Translations under genes and position numbers: made by a program
Shown here: positions 9,218 to 17,367 of the stretch, piece by piece
How the letters are laid out: every line of letters begins with the position of its first letter
Position numbering within the stretch: the first letter of the stretch is position 1
The notes under the pieces: generated by a model
What the model was told of the DNA's origin: nothing
The model's input: only the letters and a program-made list of their open reading frames with translations
Databases searched by the model: none
Assembly (NCBI GenBank): GCA_029946065.1
Contig: JAQSDU010000014.1
Span: 985,623 to 1,049,622 of the forward strand
DNA length: 64,000 nucleotides
Direction: 5' to 3'
Source of the DNA: Flavobacterium sp.
GTDB taxonomy: Bacteria > Bacteroidota > Bacteroidia > Flavobacteriales > Flavobacteriaceae

Positions 9218-10276
9218 CTACTTCACAATTTTAGCCACAATACCTTTAATATCTTGTTCCTTACCTTTCGGATAAATAAGTAAAACATCATTCTTGTCAA
9301 CGATAATATAATCGTTAAGTCCATCAATAATAATGAGTTTTTTAGCATCTGATCGAATAATGTTGTCCGATGCATTTTCGAGAACAACAGTCGCATTGAT
9401 GATTGCATTATTATTGTCATCTTTGTCGAGTTTTTCGTGCAAAGAACCCCATGTTCCCAAATCATTCCAATCGAAAGTCGCCGGCAGCACAAAAACATTC
9501 TCTGCATTTTCCATCACAGCATAATCAATCGAAATATTCCCCGCAAAAGCGTAATGCTCATTAATAAAACGCGTTTCCAACGGTGTATTGAAATCATTAT
9601 AACCTTTTTCAAAAAGCTGATTCATTTGCGGCTGAAATTGGGCAAAAGCTTTCAAAATTGATTTTACACTCCAAATAAAAATACCGCCATTCCACAAAAA
9701 ATTACCACTCTCTAAAAACGATTTAGCAGTCTCATAATCTGGTTTTTCACGAAATTGCATAACCTTCTTTATAGAATTTTCATCCGTTTTATCAAATTCT
9801 ATATAACCAAATCCGGTGTTGGGAAATGTTGGTTGAATGCCTAAAGTCAGCAACGCATCTTCTTTCGCACAAAAATCAAAACATGATTGAAGATTTTCGG
9901 CAAAAGCCTTTTCATCCTCAATCCAGTGATCACTTGGCGCGACAACCATCACGGCATCGGGATTCCTCTTTTTAATTTTTAACGAAGCATATAAAATACA
10001 AGGTGCCGTGTTGCGCATTGCAGGTTCCAACAAAACCTGTTCTTGTTTTACATCGGGCAATTGTTCTAAAACCAACTGATTGTAACGCTCATTGGTTAAA
10101 ATAAGAATGTTTTCTTTTGGAATTAATTGTGACAAACGGCTGAACGTTTTTTGGATCAGCGTTTCGCCTGAACCGAGCATATCGTGAAATTGCTTTGGGA
10201 AATCATTTGTACTAACCGGCCAGAATCGAGATCCTACGCCGCCAGCCATTAAAATTGCATAATAATTTTTATTCAT
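9218..10276 (-). CDS. manC: Mannose-1-phosphate guanylyltransferase (GDP-mannose synthesis)
   Basis: 352 residues, the short form without the C-terminal phosphomannose-isomerase domain. The nucleotidyltransferase signature LMAGGVGSRFWP followed by FPKQF is at the N-terminus, with EPAMRNTAPCI, the Asp of VAPSDHWI and FREKP downstream. It makes GDP-mannose from GTP and mannose-1-phosphate for surface glycans. Single gene; ATG 10276. The gene symbol follows the ManC/RfbM class and is given on that basis. Converges on mlaF with 2 bp between stops. Confidence 0.92.
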   Translation of the reverse strand: MNKNYYAILMAGGVGSRFWPVSTNDFPKQFHDMLGSGETLIQKTFSRLSQLIPKENILILTNERYNQLVLEQLPDVKQEQVLLEPAMRNTAPCILYASLKIKKRNPDAVMVVAPSDHWIEDEKAFAENLQSCFDFCAKEDALLTLGIQPTFPNTGFGYIEFDKTDENSIKKVMQFREKPDYETAKSFLESGNFLWNGGIFIWSVKSILKAFAQFQPQMNQLFEKGYNDFNTPLETRFINEHYAFAGNISIDYAVMENAENVFVLPATFDWNDLGTWGSLHEKLDKDDNNNAIINATVVLENASDNIIRSDAKKLIIIDGLNDYIIVDKNDVLLIYPKGKEQDIKGIVAKIVK

Positions 10277-10356
10277 TTCAATAGTTAATTGCTAATTTGA
10301 ATTAAAGTTAGGCAAAACCACCTAACATTAGTATTAAATAAATGTGAATTGTACCA

Positions 10357-10956
10357 TTATCCCGGCAAAAGCTCCACTTCGGCATTAGGATTGAATAGGA
10401 ATAGCCTACCGGTTTTTACTTCGAGGCATTCATGTCGCTTTACACGTATGCCTTTTTTCTGAAAAATTCGACCATTTTTAATTCGGAAATAACTGCCGTC
10501 AGGCACTTGAAAAACATAGGTCACATCATCTTTCTCATCAAATTGTTTCAATGCGAGCGCCAATCGTGCATCGGTATCGCTACTTGCCGTTGGATTTTTA
10601 AAATGCTGCGCCAACAAACTTAACAATTGGTTTGGGAAAATCTCTGGCCGTATAAACGGCACCATTAATCTTTGAAAAGTATATTTCCATTCGGCACCAT
10701 GCGGTTTAATGTTTCGACCAAATTTTTCAAAAGCTACTAAATGCGAAATTTCGTGTACCAGCGTCATCAAAAAACGGTATTTGTTCAGGTTGGCGTTAAC
10801 CGTAATTTCATGTTTTCCCGAAATACCCTTGCGATAATCGCCATGTCGGGTTTGCCGTTCATTGACGATTTTCAGATGCACCTGATTGGCTTTAATGAGC
10901 TCAAAACAAGTTTCTACTGCGTGTTCGGGTAGATATTTAGCTAAAACTTCGCTCAT
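10357..10956 (-). CDS. SprT-like zinc-dependent domain protein
   Basis: 199 residues. The zincin motif HEISH sits in LVHEISHLVAFE and is followed by K-x-H-G-A-E-W, as in SprT-like proteins, where a third His completes the zinc site. The C-terminal third (YFRIKNGRIFQKKGIRVKR) lacks the Cys pairs of Spartan or E. coli SprT. SprT-like proteins are linked to DNA-protein crosslink proteolysis, but the role of this short type is not established. The start is ATG 10956; a longer frame upstream lies inside the SDR gene. It is separated by 1 bp from the SDR stop, so it is the last gene of an M28-SDR-SprT operon. Confidence 0.85.
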   Translation of the reverse strand: MSEVLAKYLPEHAVETCFELIKANQVHLKIVNERQTRHGDYRKGISGKHEITVNANLNKYRFLMTLVHEISHLVAFEKFGRNIKPHGAEWKYTFQRLMVPFIRPEIFPNQLLSLLAQHFKNPTASSDTDARLALALKQFDEKDDVTYVFQVPDGSYFRIKNGRIFQKKGIRVKRHECLEVKTGRLFLFNPNAEVELLPG

Positions 10957-10957
10957 T

Positions 10958-11635
10958 TTATGGCGTCGATGAAGAGACCTGCAATACTTTTCCGTTGTAA
11001 ACCTGATTTCCCGTGAGTGTAAAATTAAAAATATAAGCTGCCATTTGTGCTGCCGAAAGTGGTGCTTCATAACCTGGAAAAGCTTCGGCGAGCATTTCTG
11101 TCTGTACCGATCCCAAAGCCAAAACATTGAAGGCGATGCCGCGTTCTCTGTATTCTTCTGCCAATAATTCCGACAACGTAATAACAGCGCCTTTGCTAGA
11201 ACTGTAGGCGGAAAGTCCGGCGAATTTCAAGCTGCCCTGAATACCGCCCATCGAACTGATGGTGACTACGTGGCTGCCTTTTTCTAAATAGGGCAATGCT
11301 AACTGCGTAAGTGCTGCCACGGCAAAAACATTGACTTTATATATCCTTTCGAAATCTAAAATCGTAGTTTCTGCAAATGGTTTAAAGATCAAAGCACCCG
11401 CATTATGCACGATGGCATCAACTTTTTTCCAAGTTGCTGAAAGGAAATTACTTATTTTCTCCAAATCATTTTCTTCGGACAAATCAACGGAAAGGCAAGT
11501 GATGTTCTGGTTTTCGATCAACGCTTTTGGTGTTTTTCGGGAAATGGCCAAAACCTTGTGTCCGGCATCGGCAAATTGAAGCGCCAGTTCATAGCCGATA
11601 CCGCGGGAAGTTCCAGTGACAATTATATTTTTCAT
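10958..11635 (-). CDS. SDR-family oxidoreductase
   Basis: 225 residues. Cofactor motif TGTSRGIG, the NAG of VHNAGAL, catalytic Ser in ISSMGG and the YSSSK active-site pair are all present, so this is a classical short-chain dehydrogenase/reductase. The Arg after the glycine motif region (ISRKTPK) favours NADP(H); this is inference. Substrate unknown. ATG 11635 is preferred to TTG 11638 and shares one base with the stop of the M28 peptidase gene (TGATG), which indicates coupled translation. Confidence 0.9.
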   Translation of the reverse strand: MKNIIVTGTSRGIGYELALQFADAGHKVLAISRKTPKALIENQNITCLSVDLSEENDLEKISNFLSATWKKVDAIVHNAGALIFKPFAETTILDFERIYKVNVFAVAALTQLALPYLEKGSHVVTISSMGGIQGSLKFAGLSAYSSSKGAVITLSELLAEEYRERGIAFNVLALGSVQTEMLAEAFPGYEAPLSAAQMAAYIFNFTLTGNQVYNGKVLQVSSSTP

Positions 11636-12573
11636 CAATTCAGTTTGATTTCTTTGGTGGTCGAATTGGTCATTTTTTCTACTACTGGTACCATTTTTTG
11701 GATAAAAGAAGTCATGTGTGGAATGTCCATTTTTTCAAACTCGTCCCCAGGTTGGTGGTAGAATTCGAAGTTTTCAAAATCAAAAGTACAGACTGTTTGA
11801 GACGGAACCCGAAATTCATTATAAAAAGAATAATTGTCCGATCTTGAGAATAGTTCGTAGGATTTTTCAGCCTCAAGAAATCCGATCAAGTTATTCCCGG
11901 CATATTCATTGATTTTTGCCGCCATATTCGATTTATCGAAACCTGTGATATATGCGGTGTAATCTCTAGCCATTGGAACGCCAATCATTTCAAAATTGAG
12001 CATCGTGTATAAATTGAAATTCTTCTTCTTTAATTTTTTCGCAAGGCTTTTTGAGCCCAAAAGTCCTTTTTCTTCGCCGCTAAAGCATACAAAAAGAATA
12101 CTTCTTTTATTAGATTTTGATTGGGAAAAATACCTAGCCATTTCCAAAACTGCTGTGACTCCAGAAGCGTCGTCATTTGCGCCGTTGTTAATTTTGTCGC
12201 CGTTTACCGCCTCATCTGTAATTCCAATATGATCATAATGACCGCCCAGGACAACGAATTCGTTTTTTAAAACCGGGTCATTTCCTTCGATGTAACCGAC
12301 AATGTTACACGTTGTTTTCGAGAAAGTGGTCAACGTATCGCGATAAGTCGAAAAGTAAGACTTTACACTAATGCTTTTGAAATAATTCTCGAGAAAAACG
12401 GCGGCTTTTTCAATTCCGGGTGTTCCGGCTTCTCTGCCTTCCATAGCATCAGACGTTAGTGTTTTGAGATTGGTGGCGACATCACTTTCTTTGACTTTGT
12501 ATGTCGTACTTTTGGTTTGGGAACTGGCAAAATTAAAAAACAGAATTGCCGATAATAATATTATTTTTTTCAT
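11635..12573 (-). CDS. M28-family zinc aminopeptidase, exported
   Basis: 312 residues with an N-terminal signal peptide ending at ...FASSQ. The co-catalytic zinc site is complete: GGHYDHIG, NGANDDASG (bridging Asp), FSGEEKGLLGS (catalytic Glu and zinc Glu), an N-F-E-M-I-G Glu and the final His in FYHQPGDEF. M28 enzymes remove N-terminal amino acids from peptides; here it would act in the periplasm or outside the cell. First gene of a three-gene operon with the SDR and SprT-like genes, whose products look cytoplasmic, so the grouping may be transcriptional convenience. Confidence 0.92.
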   Translation of the reverse strand: MKKIILLSAILFFNFASSQTKSTTYKVKESDVATNLKTLTSDAMEGREAGTPGIEKAAVFLENYFKSISVKSYFSTYRDTLTTFSKTTCNIVGYIEGNDPVLKNEFVVLGGHYDHIGITDEAVNGDKINNGANDDASGVTAVLEMARYFSQSKSNKRSILFVCFSGEEKGLLGSKSLAKKLKKKNFNLYTMLNFEMIGVPMARDYTAYITGFDKSNMAAKINEYAGNNLIGFLEAEKSYELFSRSDNYSFYNEFRVPSQTVCTFDFENFEFYHQPGDEFEKMDIPHMTSFIQKMVPVVEKMTNSTTKEIKLN

Positions 12574-12594
12574 AAAATGTTCAGATTATACGCT

Positions 12595-12637
12595 AAAATA
12601 AAAAAAATCCCGTCAGGATTGGCTCGAGACGGGATTT
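12595..12637 (-). terminator. Rho-independent terminator after pdhC
   Basis: Perfect 10-bp arms AAATCCCGTC (12605-12614) and GACGGGATTT (12628-12637) flank a 13-base loop. On the minus strand the hairpin is followed by a run of T's. It is 20 bp past the pdhC stop. Confidence 0.88.
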
Positions 12638-12657
12638 ATATTCAGTACAATTTTTGA

Positions 12658-14367
12658 TTATGCCAGCATGGTTACTGGATTTTCAAGATATTGTCTTAAT
12701 GTTTGTAAAAATTGAGCACCGGTAGCACCGTCAACTGTTCTGTGGTCGCAGGCTAAAGTTACTTTCATCGTGTTACCAACAACGATTTGCCCGTTTCTTA
12801 CGACCGGCTTTTCAACAATGGCACCTACTGATAAGATTGCGGAATTCGGTTGGTTGATGATCGATGTAAATTCGGTAATCCCAAACATTCCTAAATTGGA
12901 AACCGTAAACGTACTGCCTTCCATTTCGGCTGGCTGTAGTTTTTTGTTTTTCGCTCTTCCGGCTACATCTTTTACATTACCGCCGATTTGCGTTAAACTC
13001 ATGGAGTCTGCAAATTTCAATACTGGAACTACCAATCCGTCTTCAACAGCAACAGCAACACCAATATTGATGTGGTGGTTGATGATGATGGACTCTTCTT
13101 TCCATTGCGAATTGACTTTTGGATGTTTTCTTAATGCCATTGCGCAAGCTTTTATAACCATATCGTTGAAAGACACTTTTGTATCCGGAATACTGTTGAT
13201 GGTATTTCTTGATTGCATCGCTTCGTCCATAGCTACTTCTATCGTTAAGTAAAAATGTGGTGCCGTGAAAATCGACTCTGACAAACGTTTCGCAATGATC
13301 TTGCGCATTTGTGAGTTTTTAATTTCTTCTGTTGACACTTCGCCAGTCGGAACAAAAGGTTTTATAACAGATGCAGCATCCGCTTTTGGCGCTTCAGTTG
13401 AAATTGCTGGAGCAGTCGTTGCAGCTTGTGGTGTGAAGTTTTCAATATCACTTTTTACGATACGTCCGTTTTCGCCTGAGCCTTTTACTTGTGAAATATT
13501 AATACCTTTTTCTTCGGCGATTTTTTTAGCCAATGGTGAAATGAAGATACGTTTTCCATCTGCAACGGTTTCAACCGTTTCTTCTGAAGGTTTAGCTTCG
13601 CTCGATTCGGCTTTGCCTGGGGTTTCTTCAGATTTTGCGTCTTCTTTTACAAGAGTAGTTGTCGCTCCACCTTTTTTATAGTTTTCCGCAACGCCAGTAA
13701 TATCTGTTCCGTCTGGGCCAATAATCGCCAAAACACTATCAACAGGAGCCGATTCGCCTTCATTCACGCCAATAAACAATAAAGTTCCTGCGTTAAAAGA
13801 TTCGAATTCCATTGTCGCTTTATCCGTTTCGATTTCAGCAAGAATATCGCCTTCGGCCACTTTATCACCCACTTTTTTGAGCCATGTCGCAACGGTTCCG
13901 TCGGTCATGGTATCGCTCAAACGTGGCATTGTTACAACCACAACACCCTTTGGCAATGATGCTGGAGCAGCAGTTTGCTTCGCCTGTTCGCTGTTGTTCG
14001 GGTCTTTCTTGTCGTCGGCAACGGGTGCGTCTGAGTTTTTATCTTCTTCTTTTGGAGTCTCGGCAGTTTCAGCTTTAGGAGCTTCAACCGGAGTATCTCC
14101 ACCTTTCAAAAGTTCAGAAATATCTTCGCCTTCTTTTCCGATGATTGCCACAAGGGAATCAACAGGAGCGGATTCGCCTTCCTGAATACCGATGTACAAT
14201 AATGTTCCCGAATTGAAAGATTCAAATTCCATTGTTGCTTTGTCGGTTTCGATTTCAGCAAGGATATCGCCTTCGGCAACTTTGTCTCCAACTTTTTTCA
14301 ACCAAGTAGCTACGGTTCCTTCGGTCATCGTGTCGCTCAATCGCGGCATTGTTATTTTTGTTGCCAT
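12658..14367 (-). CDS. pdhC: Dihydrolipoamide acetyltransferase (E2) of pyruvate dehydrogenase, two lipoyl domains
   Basis: 569 residues. Lipoyl domain 1 is about residues 5-84 with lipoyl Lys43 (ETDKATM), and lipoyl domain 2 is about 145-224 with Lys183. Acidic, Ala/Pro-rich linkers follow each. The peripheral-subunit-binding domain is at 272-310 (ISPLAKKIAEEKGI). The catalytic acetyltransferase domain runs to the C-terminus with active-site His542 in DHRTVDG. It transfers acetyl from lipoate to CoA. The two lipoyl domains differ at only about ten of 80 positions, pointing to duplication. It follows pdhA by 5 bp. The E3 gene (lpd) is not nearby. pdhC is used in many Bacteroidota annotations; aceF is the E. 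coli name. Confidence 0.96.
   Translation of the reverse strand: MATKITMPRLSDTMTEGTVATWLKKVGDKVAEGDILAEIETDKATMEFESFNSGTLLYIGIQEGESAPVDSLVAIIGKEGEDISELLKGGDTPVEAPKAETAETPKEEDKNSDAPVADDKKDPNNSEQAKQTAAPASLPKGVVVVTMPRLSDTMTDGTVATWLKKVGDKVAEGDILAEIETDKATMEFESFNAGTLLFIGVNEGESAPVDSVLAIIGPDGTDITGVAENYKKGGATTTLVKEDAKSEETPGKAESSEAKPSEETVETVADGKRIFISPLAKKIAEEKGINISQVKGSGENGRIVKSDIENFTPQAATTAPAISTEAPKADAASVIKPFVPTGEVSTEEIKNSQMRKIIAKRLSESIFTAPHFYLTIEVAMDEAMQSRNTINSIPDTKVSFNDMVIKACAMALRKHPKVNSQWKEESIIINHHINIGVAVAVEDGLVVPVLKFADSMSLTQIGGNVKDVAGRAKNKKLQPAEMEGSTFTVSNLGMFGITEFTSIINQPNSAILSVGAIVEKPVVRNGQIVVGNTMKVTLACDHRTVDGATGAQFLQTLRQYLENPVTMLA
13696..13935 (-). repeat. Tandem lipoyl-domain duplication in pdhC, copy 2
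   Basis: Encodes residues 145-224 and aligns without gaps to copy 1, exactly 140 codons (420 bp) away. The proteins are almost identical while the DNA differs at many third positions. The copies are therefore old and kept alike by selection, or by occasional conversion. Confidence 0.85.
14116..14355 (-). repeat. Tandem lipoyl-domain duplication in pdhC, copy 1
   Basis: Encodes residues 5-84, the N-terminal lipoyl domain. It is the partner of the copy at 13696-13935. Confidence 0.85.
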
Positions 14368-14372
14368 AATGA

Positions 14373-15371
14373 TTAAAGTCTGTGAGGAATAAAAGGATAA
14401 TTTTCTTGTTCGTACACCACGTCGTAAAGCTGTTGAATTTCAGGGAAAGCAGATTCTTCGGCGAATGTTGTACATTCTTCCACCAAATCTTTTACCCTTT
14501 CGTCAATAGCTTCTATTTCTGCGTCGGTAGCATATTTCTGATCTTTAATGACGTCTAAAACCTGCGTAATCGGGTCGATTTTTTTGTATTCTTCAACCTC
14601 GTCTTTGGTGCGATATAACTGTGCATCGGACATCGAGTGACCTCTGTATCGGTACGTTTTCATTTCGAGGAAAGTTGGCCCGTCGCCACGTCTTGCACGG
14701 TCAATAGCTTCGTGCATCGCTTCGGCTACTTTTACGGGATTCATACCATCTACTGGCCCGCATGGCATTTCGTAACCCAGTCCTAATTTCCAAATATCGG
14801 TATGGTTGGCTGTTCTTTCAACAGAAGTTCCCATTGCATAACCGTTGTTTTCAACGATAAAAACTACTGGAAGTTTCCACAACATCGCCATATTGAAAGC
14901 TTCGTGAAGTGAACCCTGACGGGCTGCTCCGTCACCGAAATAAGTCAATGTTACACCACCGGTTTCAAAGTATTTATCCGCAAAAGCGATACCAGCACCA
15001 ACGGGAATCTGAGCTCCTACAATACCGTGACCACCATAAAATCCTTTTTCTTTGGAGAAAATGTGCATCGATCCGCCCATTCCTTTTGAGGTTCCGGTTA
15101 CTTTTCCGAGCAATTCTGCCATAACTCTGCGTGGGTCAACACCCATTCCGATTGGCTGAACATGGTTTCTGTAAGCGGTAATCATCTTGTCTTTGGTAAG
15201 ATCCATTGCATGCAAAGCACCTGCAAGAACTGCTTCCTGACCGTTATATAAATGCAGAAATCCCCTAACTTTTTGTTGAATGTAAAGGGCTGCGAGTTTG
15301 TCTTCAAACTTTCTCCAAAGCAGCATGTCTTCGTACCACTTTAAATAAACTTCTTTTGTAACTTCTTTCAT
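14373..15371 (-). CDS. pdhA: Pyruvate dehydrogenase E1 component, alpha subunit
   Basis: 332 residues, a normal E1-alpha length. The thiamine-diphosphate motif runs from GDGAARQG to VVFIVENNGYA. The phosphorylation-loop region RYRGHSMSD and the N-terminal R-x-F-E-D are conserved. With E1-beta it decarboxylates pyruvate and acetylates the lipoyl groups of E2. Only the alpha gene is here; E1-beta (pdhB) must lie elsewhere, which is common in Flavobacteriaceae. First gene of the pdhA-pdhC operon, with a candidate promoter and an inverted repeat 130-200 bp upstream. Confidence 0.95.
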   Translation of the reverse strand: MKEVTKEVYLKWYEDMLLWRKFEDKLAALYIQQKVRGFLHLYNGQEAVLAGALHAMDLTKDKMITAYRNHVQPIGMGVDPRRVMAELLGKVTGTSKGMGGSMHIFSKEKGFYGGHGIVGAQIPVGAGIAFADKYFETGGVTLTYFGDGAARQGSLHEAFNMAMLWKLPVVFIVENNGYAMGTSVERTANHTDIWKLGLGYEMPCGPVDGMNPVKVAEAMHEAIDRARRGDGPTFLEMKTYRYRGHSMSDAQLYRTKDEVEEYKKIDPITQVLDVIKDQKYATDAEIEAIDERVKDLVEECTTFAEESAFPEIQQLYDVVYEQENYPFIPHRL

Positions 15372-15503
15372 GTGCTGATTTGTTTTTTCAATCGGTCATA
15401 TGTAATTCGCCTTTTTACGCCCATCTCGAAAGGGAGTACTTTTTTTGGCTCATTTCATGTGAAATTGTCTTTCTAAATTGTTTGTGTATGCCTTTTTTTT
15501 ACT

Positions 15504-15541
15504 ATTTCGCAAAATAGTCACCTCACACAAATTTGCGAAAT
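15504..15541. promoter_or_regulatory. 10-bp inverted repeat at the predicted pdhA transcription start
   Basis: ATTTCGCAAA (15504-15513) and TTTGCGAAAT (15532-15541) are perfect inverted copies with 18 bp between them. The right arm abuts the predicted -7 element of pdhA. It is a candidate operator; the binding protein is unknown. Confidence 0.45.
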
Positions 15542-15542
15542 G

Positions 15543-15573
15543 CAAAAATAAGACATTCCACGGTAGCAGTAAA
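15543..15573 (-). promoter_or_regulatory. Candidate promoter of pdhA-pdhC
   Basis: On the minus strand, TATTTTTG (15550-15543) matches the Bacteroidota -7 box TAnnTTTG. A TTTA (three of four bases of the -33 box TTTG) lies 19 bp upstream. The implied leader is about 165 nt. Confidence 0.5.
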
Positions 15574-15598
15574 ATTTAAACCGTGATTTTTAGCTTTT

Positions 15599-16081
15599 TT
15601 ATAGGAAGTTTTTATCAAACATAAACGGCAACAGATTTTTGAGTGAATCTGATTTGTAAATCGCTCCGATTTCACCCATAAAATAGATTTCTATTGGCGT
15701 ATCTTGCTTAAATTCATATTCCGCAATCGACTGGCGACAAGCGCCACAAGGCGGAATGGGCGCGCTGGTTGTATTATTATCTGAAGCAGCCGTAATCGCC
15801 ATTTTAAGGATTTTGACTTCCGGATAAACGGCACCCGCATGAAAAACCGCAACCCTTTCGGCACAAAGTCCGGATGGATAGGCTGCATTTTCCTGATTGG
15901 AACCTAGAACTATTTTTCCGTTGTCTAAAAGTAACGCGACACCGACACGAAATTGTGAATAAGGCGCATACGCATTTTTTCGAATAGCAACGGCTTCTTC
16001 CATCAAAAACTGAATGTCAGTTGGCAGTTCTGAAAGGGCTTCAAAAACATCAAATCGTGTAATAATATTAATTTCTTTCAT
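15599..16081 (-). CDS. cdd: Cytidine deaminase
   Basis: 160 residues, the homotetrameric size class. Zinc and catalytic motifs are complete: CAERVAVFHAG (zinc Cys and proton-shuttling Glu) and PPCGACRQ (two zinc Cys). NAYAPYSQFRVGVA is the substrate-binding N-terminal signature. It deaminates cytidine and deoxycytidine in pyrimidine salvage and acts in the cytoplasm. It lies between the porV terminator and pdhA, on the same strand but with its own spacing, so it is probably a separate transcript. Confidence 0.95.
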   Translation of the reverse strand: MKEINIITRFDVFEALSELPTDIQFLMEEAVAIRKNAYAPYSQFRVGVALLLDNGKIVLGSNQENAAYPSGLCAERVAVFHAGAVYPEVKILKMAITAASDNNTTSAPIPPCGACRQSIAEYEFKQDTPIEIYFMGEIGAIYKSDSLKNLLPFMFDKNFL

Positions 16082-16093
16082 TCTTTTTATGGG

Positions 16094-16132
16094 AAAAAAA
16101 ATCCAAATCTCATTTTATTGAAATTTGGACTT
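16094..16132 (-). terminator. Terminator after porV
   Basis: Arms TCCAAAT (16102-16108) and ATTTGGA (16123-16129) form the stem. Read on the minus strand it is followed by TTTTTTT, 23 bp past the porV stop. Confidence 0.7.
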
Positions 16133-16154
16133 TTAATTAATTTATTGTTACTGA

Positions 16155-17327
16155 TTAATATTGGTCATAATTCTCCCCAAAATTAAATGTTAGCGAAAAC
16201 CGCAAAGTGTTTTCAAGTGGATTTTTAACTTTTGAAGCCGAGAATAAATAGGAAACATCTATTTTCACTACGTTATATTTGAAACCGGCACCAAGTGAGA
16301 AAAATTTTCTTGAGCCTTTGAGCGGGCTTTCGTTGAAATAACCCAAACGGAAGGCAAAAGAATCCTGATAAAGGTATTCCGCTCCAGCAGAATAGGTGAA
16401 TTCTTTTAATTCTTCGCTAAATCCATCAGGTGCATCTCCAAATGATTTGAACATGCCCTCTACCCAGCCCGTTTTCCTATAATCGTTGTTGTTGGCAACA
16501 ATTTCACTATCATCGATTGTTCCATCGCCATTAAGATCTTTTGGCTCTTGTGGTGTCGGAACGAGTAGTTTATTGAACTCTAGTCCAACTGCGACTTTAT
16601 TGTAATCGTCAAAAACGAAATCAAAGCCAACACCCAGTTTCATGTTCGCGGGCAAAAAATTGGAACTGATATCGTCTGAATCATAGCTGATTTTCGGACC
16701 CATATTCTGAAAATTGAAACCTGCGCGCCATCTTCCGTTGAAGTCGTTGTAGGCAATTTCTTCCGATTGGTAGTAACCTGCAACGTCAACCGCAAACGAA
16801 CTCGCCGCTGAAGCATCACCATTACTGTCAGGAATCCTTAAACTTGAGCGGATATAACGACCTGCAACAGACATGGAGAACTTCTCACTCAATTGCAACG
16901 CATAGGAACCGTCAAAAGCAAATTCATTTGGTGTAACAACAACCGGAGTATCTTCAAAATTTTGTCTCAATTCGATATCACCAAGTCCAAAATAACGCAA
17001 ACTTGCCGCAAAAGCGCTACGCTCGCTAATTCTGTTAAAATAAGTCACTTGACCCAACGAAATATCGTTCACCAAATCTGTCAGATAAGGCGTATAACTC
17101 ACTGAAAACCCTTGCTTTTCAAGAGAAAATGCATATTTGGCAGGATTGTATTGTTGGGAATAAGCATCAGGTGAGGTGGCAACACCTTGATCAGCCATAC
17201 CAGCAGATCTAGCATCGGCTGCAATCAGTAAAAATGGCACTCCGGTTGTTATTACCCTGTTATTATCCTGTGCTTTAGAATACTGAATTGCCAGTAAACA
17301 AACCAGTACTATTGATAATTTTTTCAT
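16155..17327 (-). CDS. porV: Type IX secretion system outer-membrane protein PorV (LptO)
   Basis: 390 residues with a signal peptide ending near ...YSKAQ. The conserved FadL-like start GVPFLLIAADARSAGMADQGVAT is the PorV hallmark. Alternating strands of a beta-barrel follow, ending in an aromatic C-terminal strand. PorV shuttles cargo from the SprA translocon to the PorU sortase and removes sorting-domain proteins from the channel. A Ca-binding-like loop (DLNGDGTIDDSE) sits at about residue 275. It lies 40 bp downstream of porU, the order seen in Flavobacterium johnsoniae, and is probably cotranscribed with it. Confidence 0.95.
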   Translation of the reverse strand: MKKLSIVLVCLLAIQYSKAQDNNRVITTGVPFLLIAADARSAGMADQGVATSPDAYSQQYNPAKYAFSLEKQGFSVSYTPYLTDLVNDISLGQVTYFNRISERSAFAASLRYFGLGDIELRQNFEDTPVVVTPNEFAFDGSYALQLSEKFSMSVAGRYIRSSLRIPDSNGDASAASSFAVDVAGYYQSEEIAYNDFNGRWRAGFNFQNMGPKISYDSDDISSNFLPANMKLGVGFDFVFDDYNKVAVGLEFNKLLVPTPQEPKDLNGDGTIDDSEIVANNNDYRKTGWVEGMFKSFGDAPDGFSEELKEFTYSAGAEYLYQDSFAFRLGYFNESPLKGSRKFFSLGAGFKYNVVKIDVSYLFSASKVKNPLENTLRFSLTFNFGENYDQY

Positions 17328-17367
17328 TCTTCTTTTTCAAAATTTATTAAACAAATATAACATTTTC

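Noticed and set aside
10307..10326. Hairpin GTTAGG/CCTAAC as a terminator after the SprT-like gene
   Set aside because: The stem is only 6 bp and no T-run follows on the minus strand.
10957..11127. Upstream extension of the SprT-like gene
   Set aside because: The extra 57 codons lie inside the SDR gene on the same strand in another frame, and the family homology starts at the ATG at 10956.
12770..14392. Several plus-strand frames opposite pdhC
   Set aside because: They shadow the E2 gene; their Val/Ser-rich reading follows from codon bias of the real strand.
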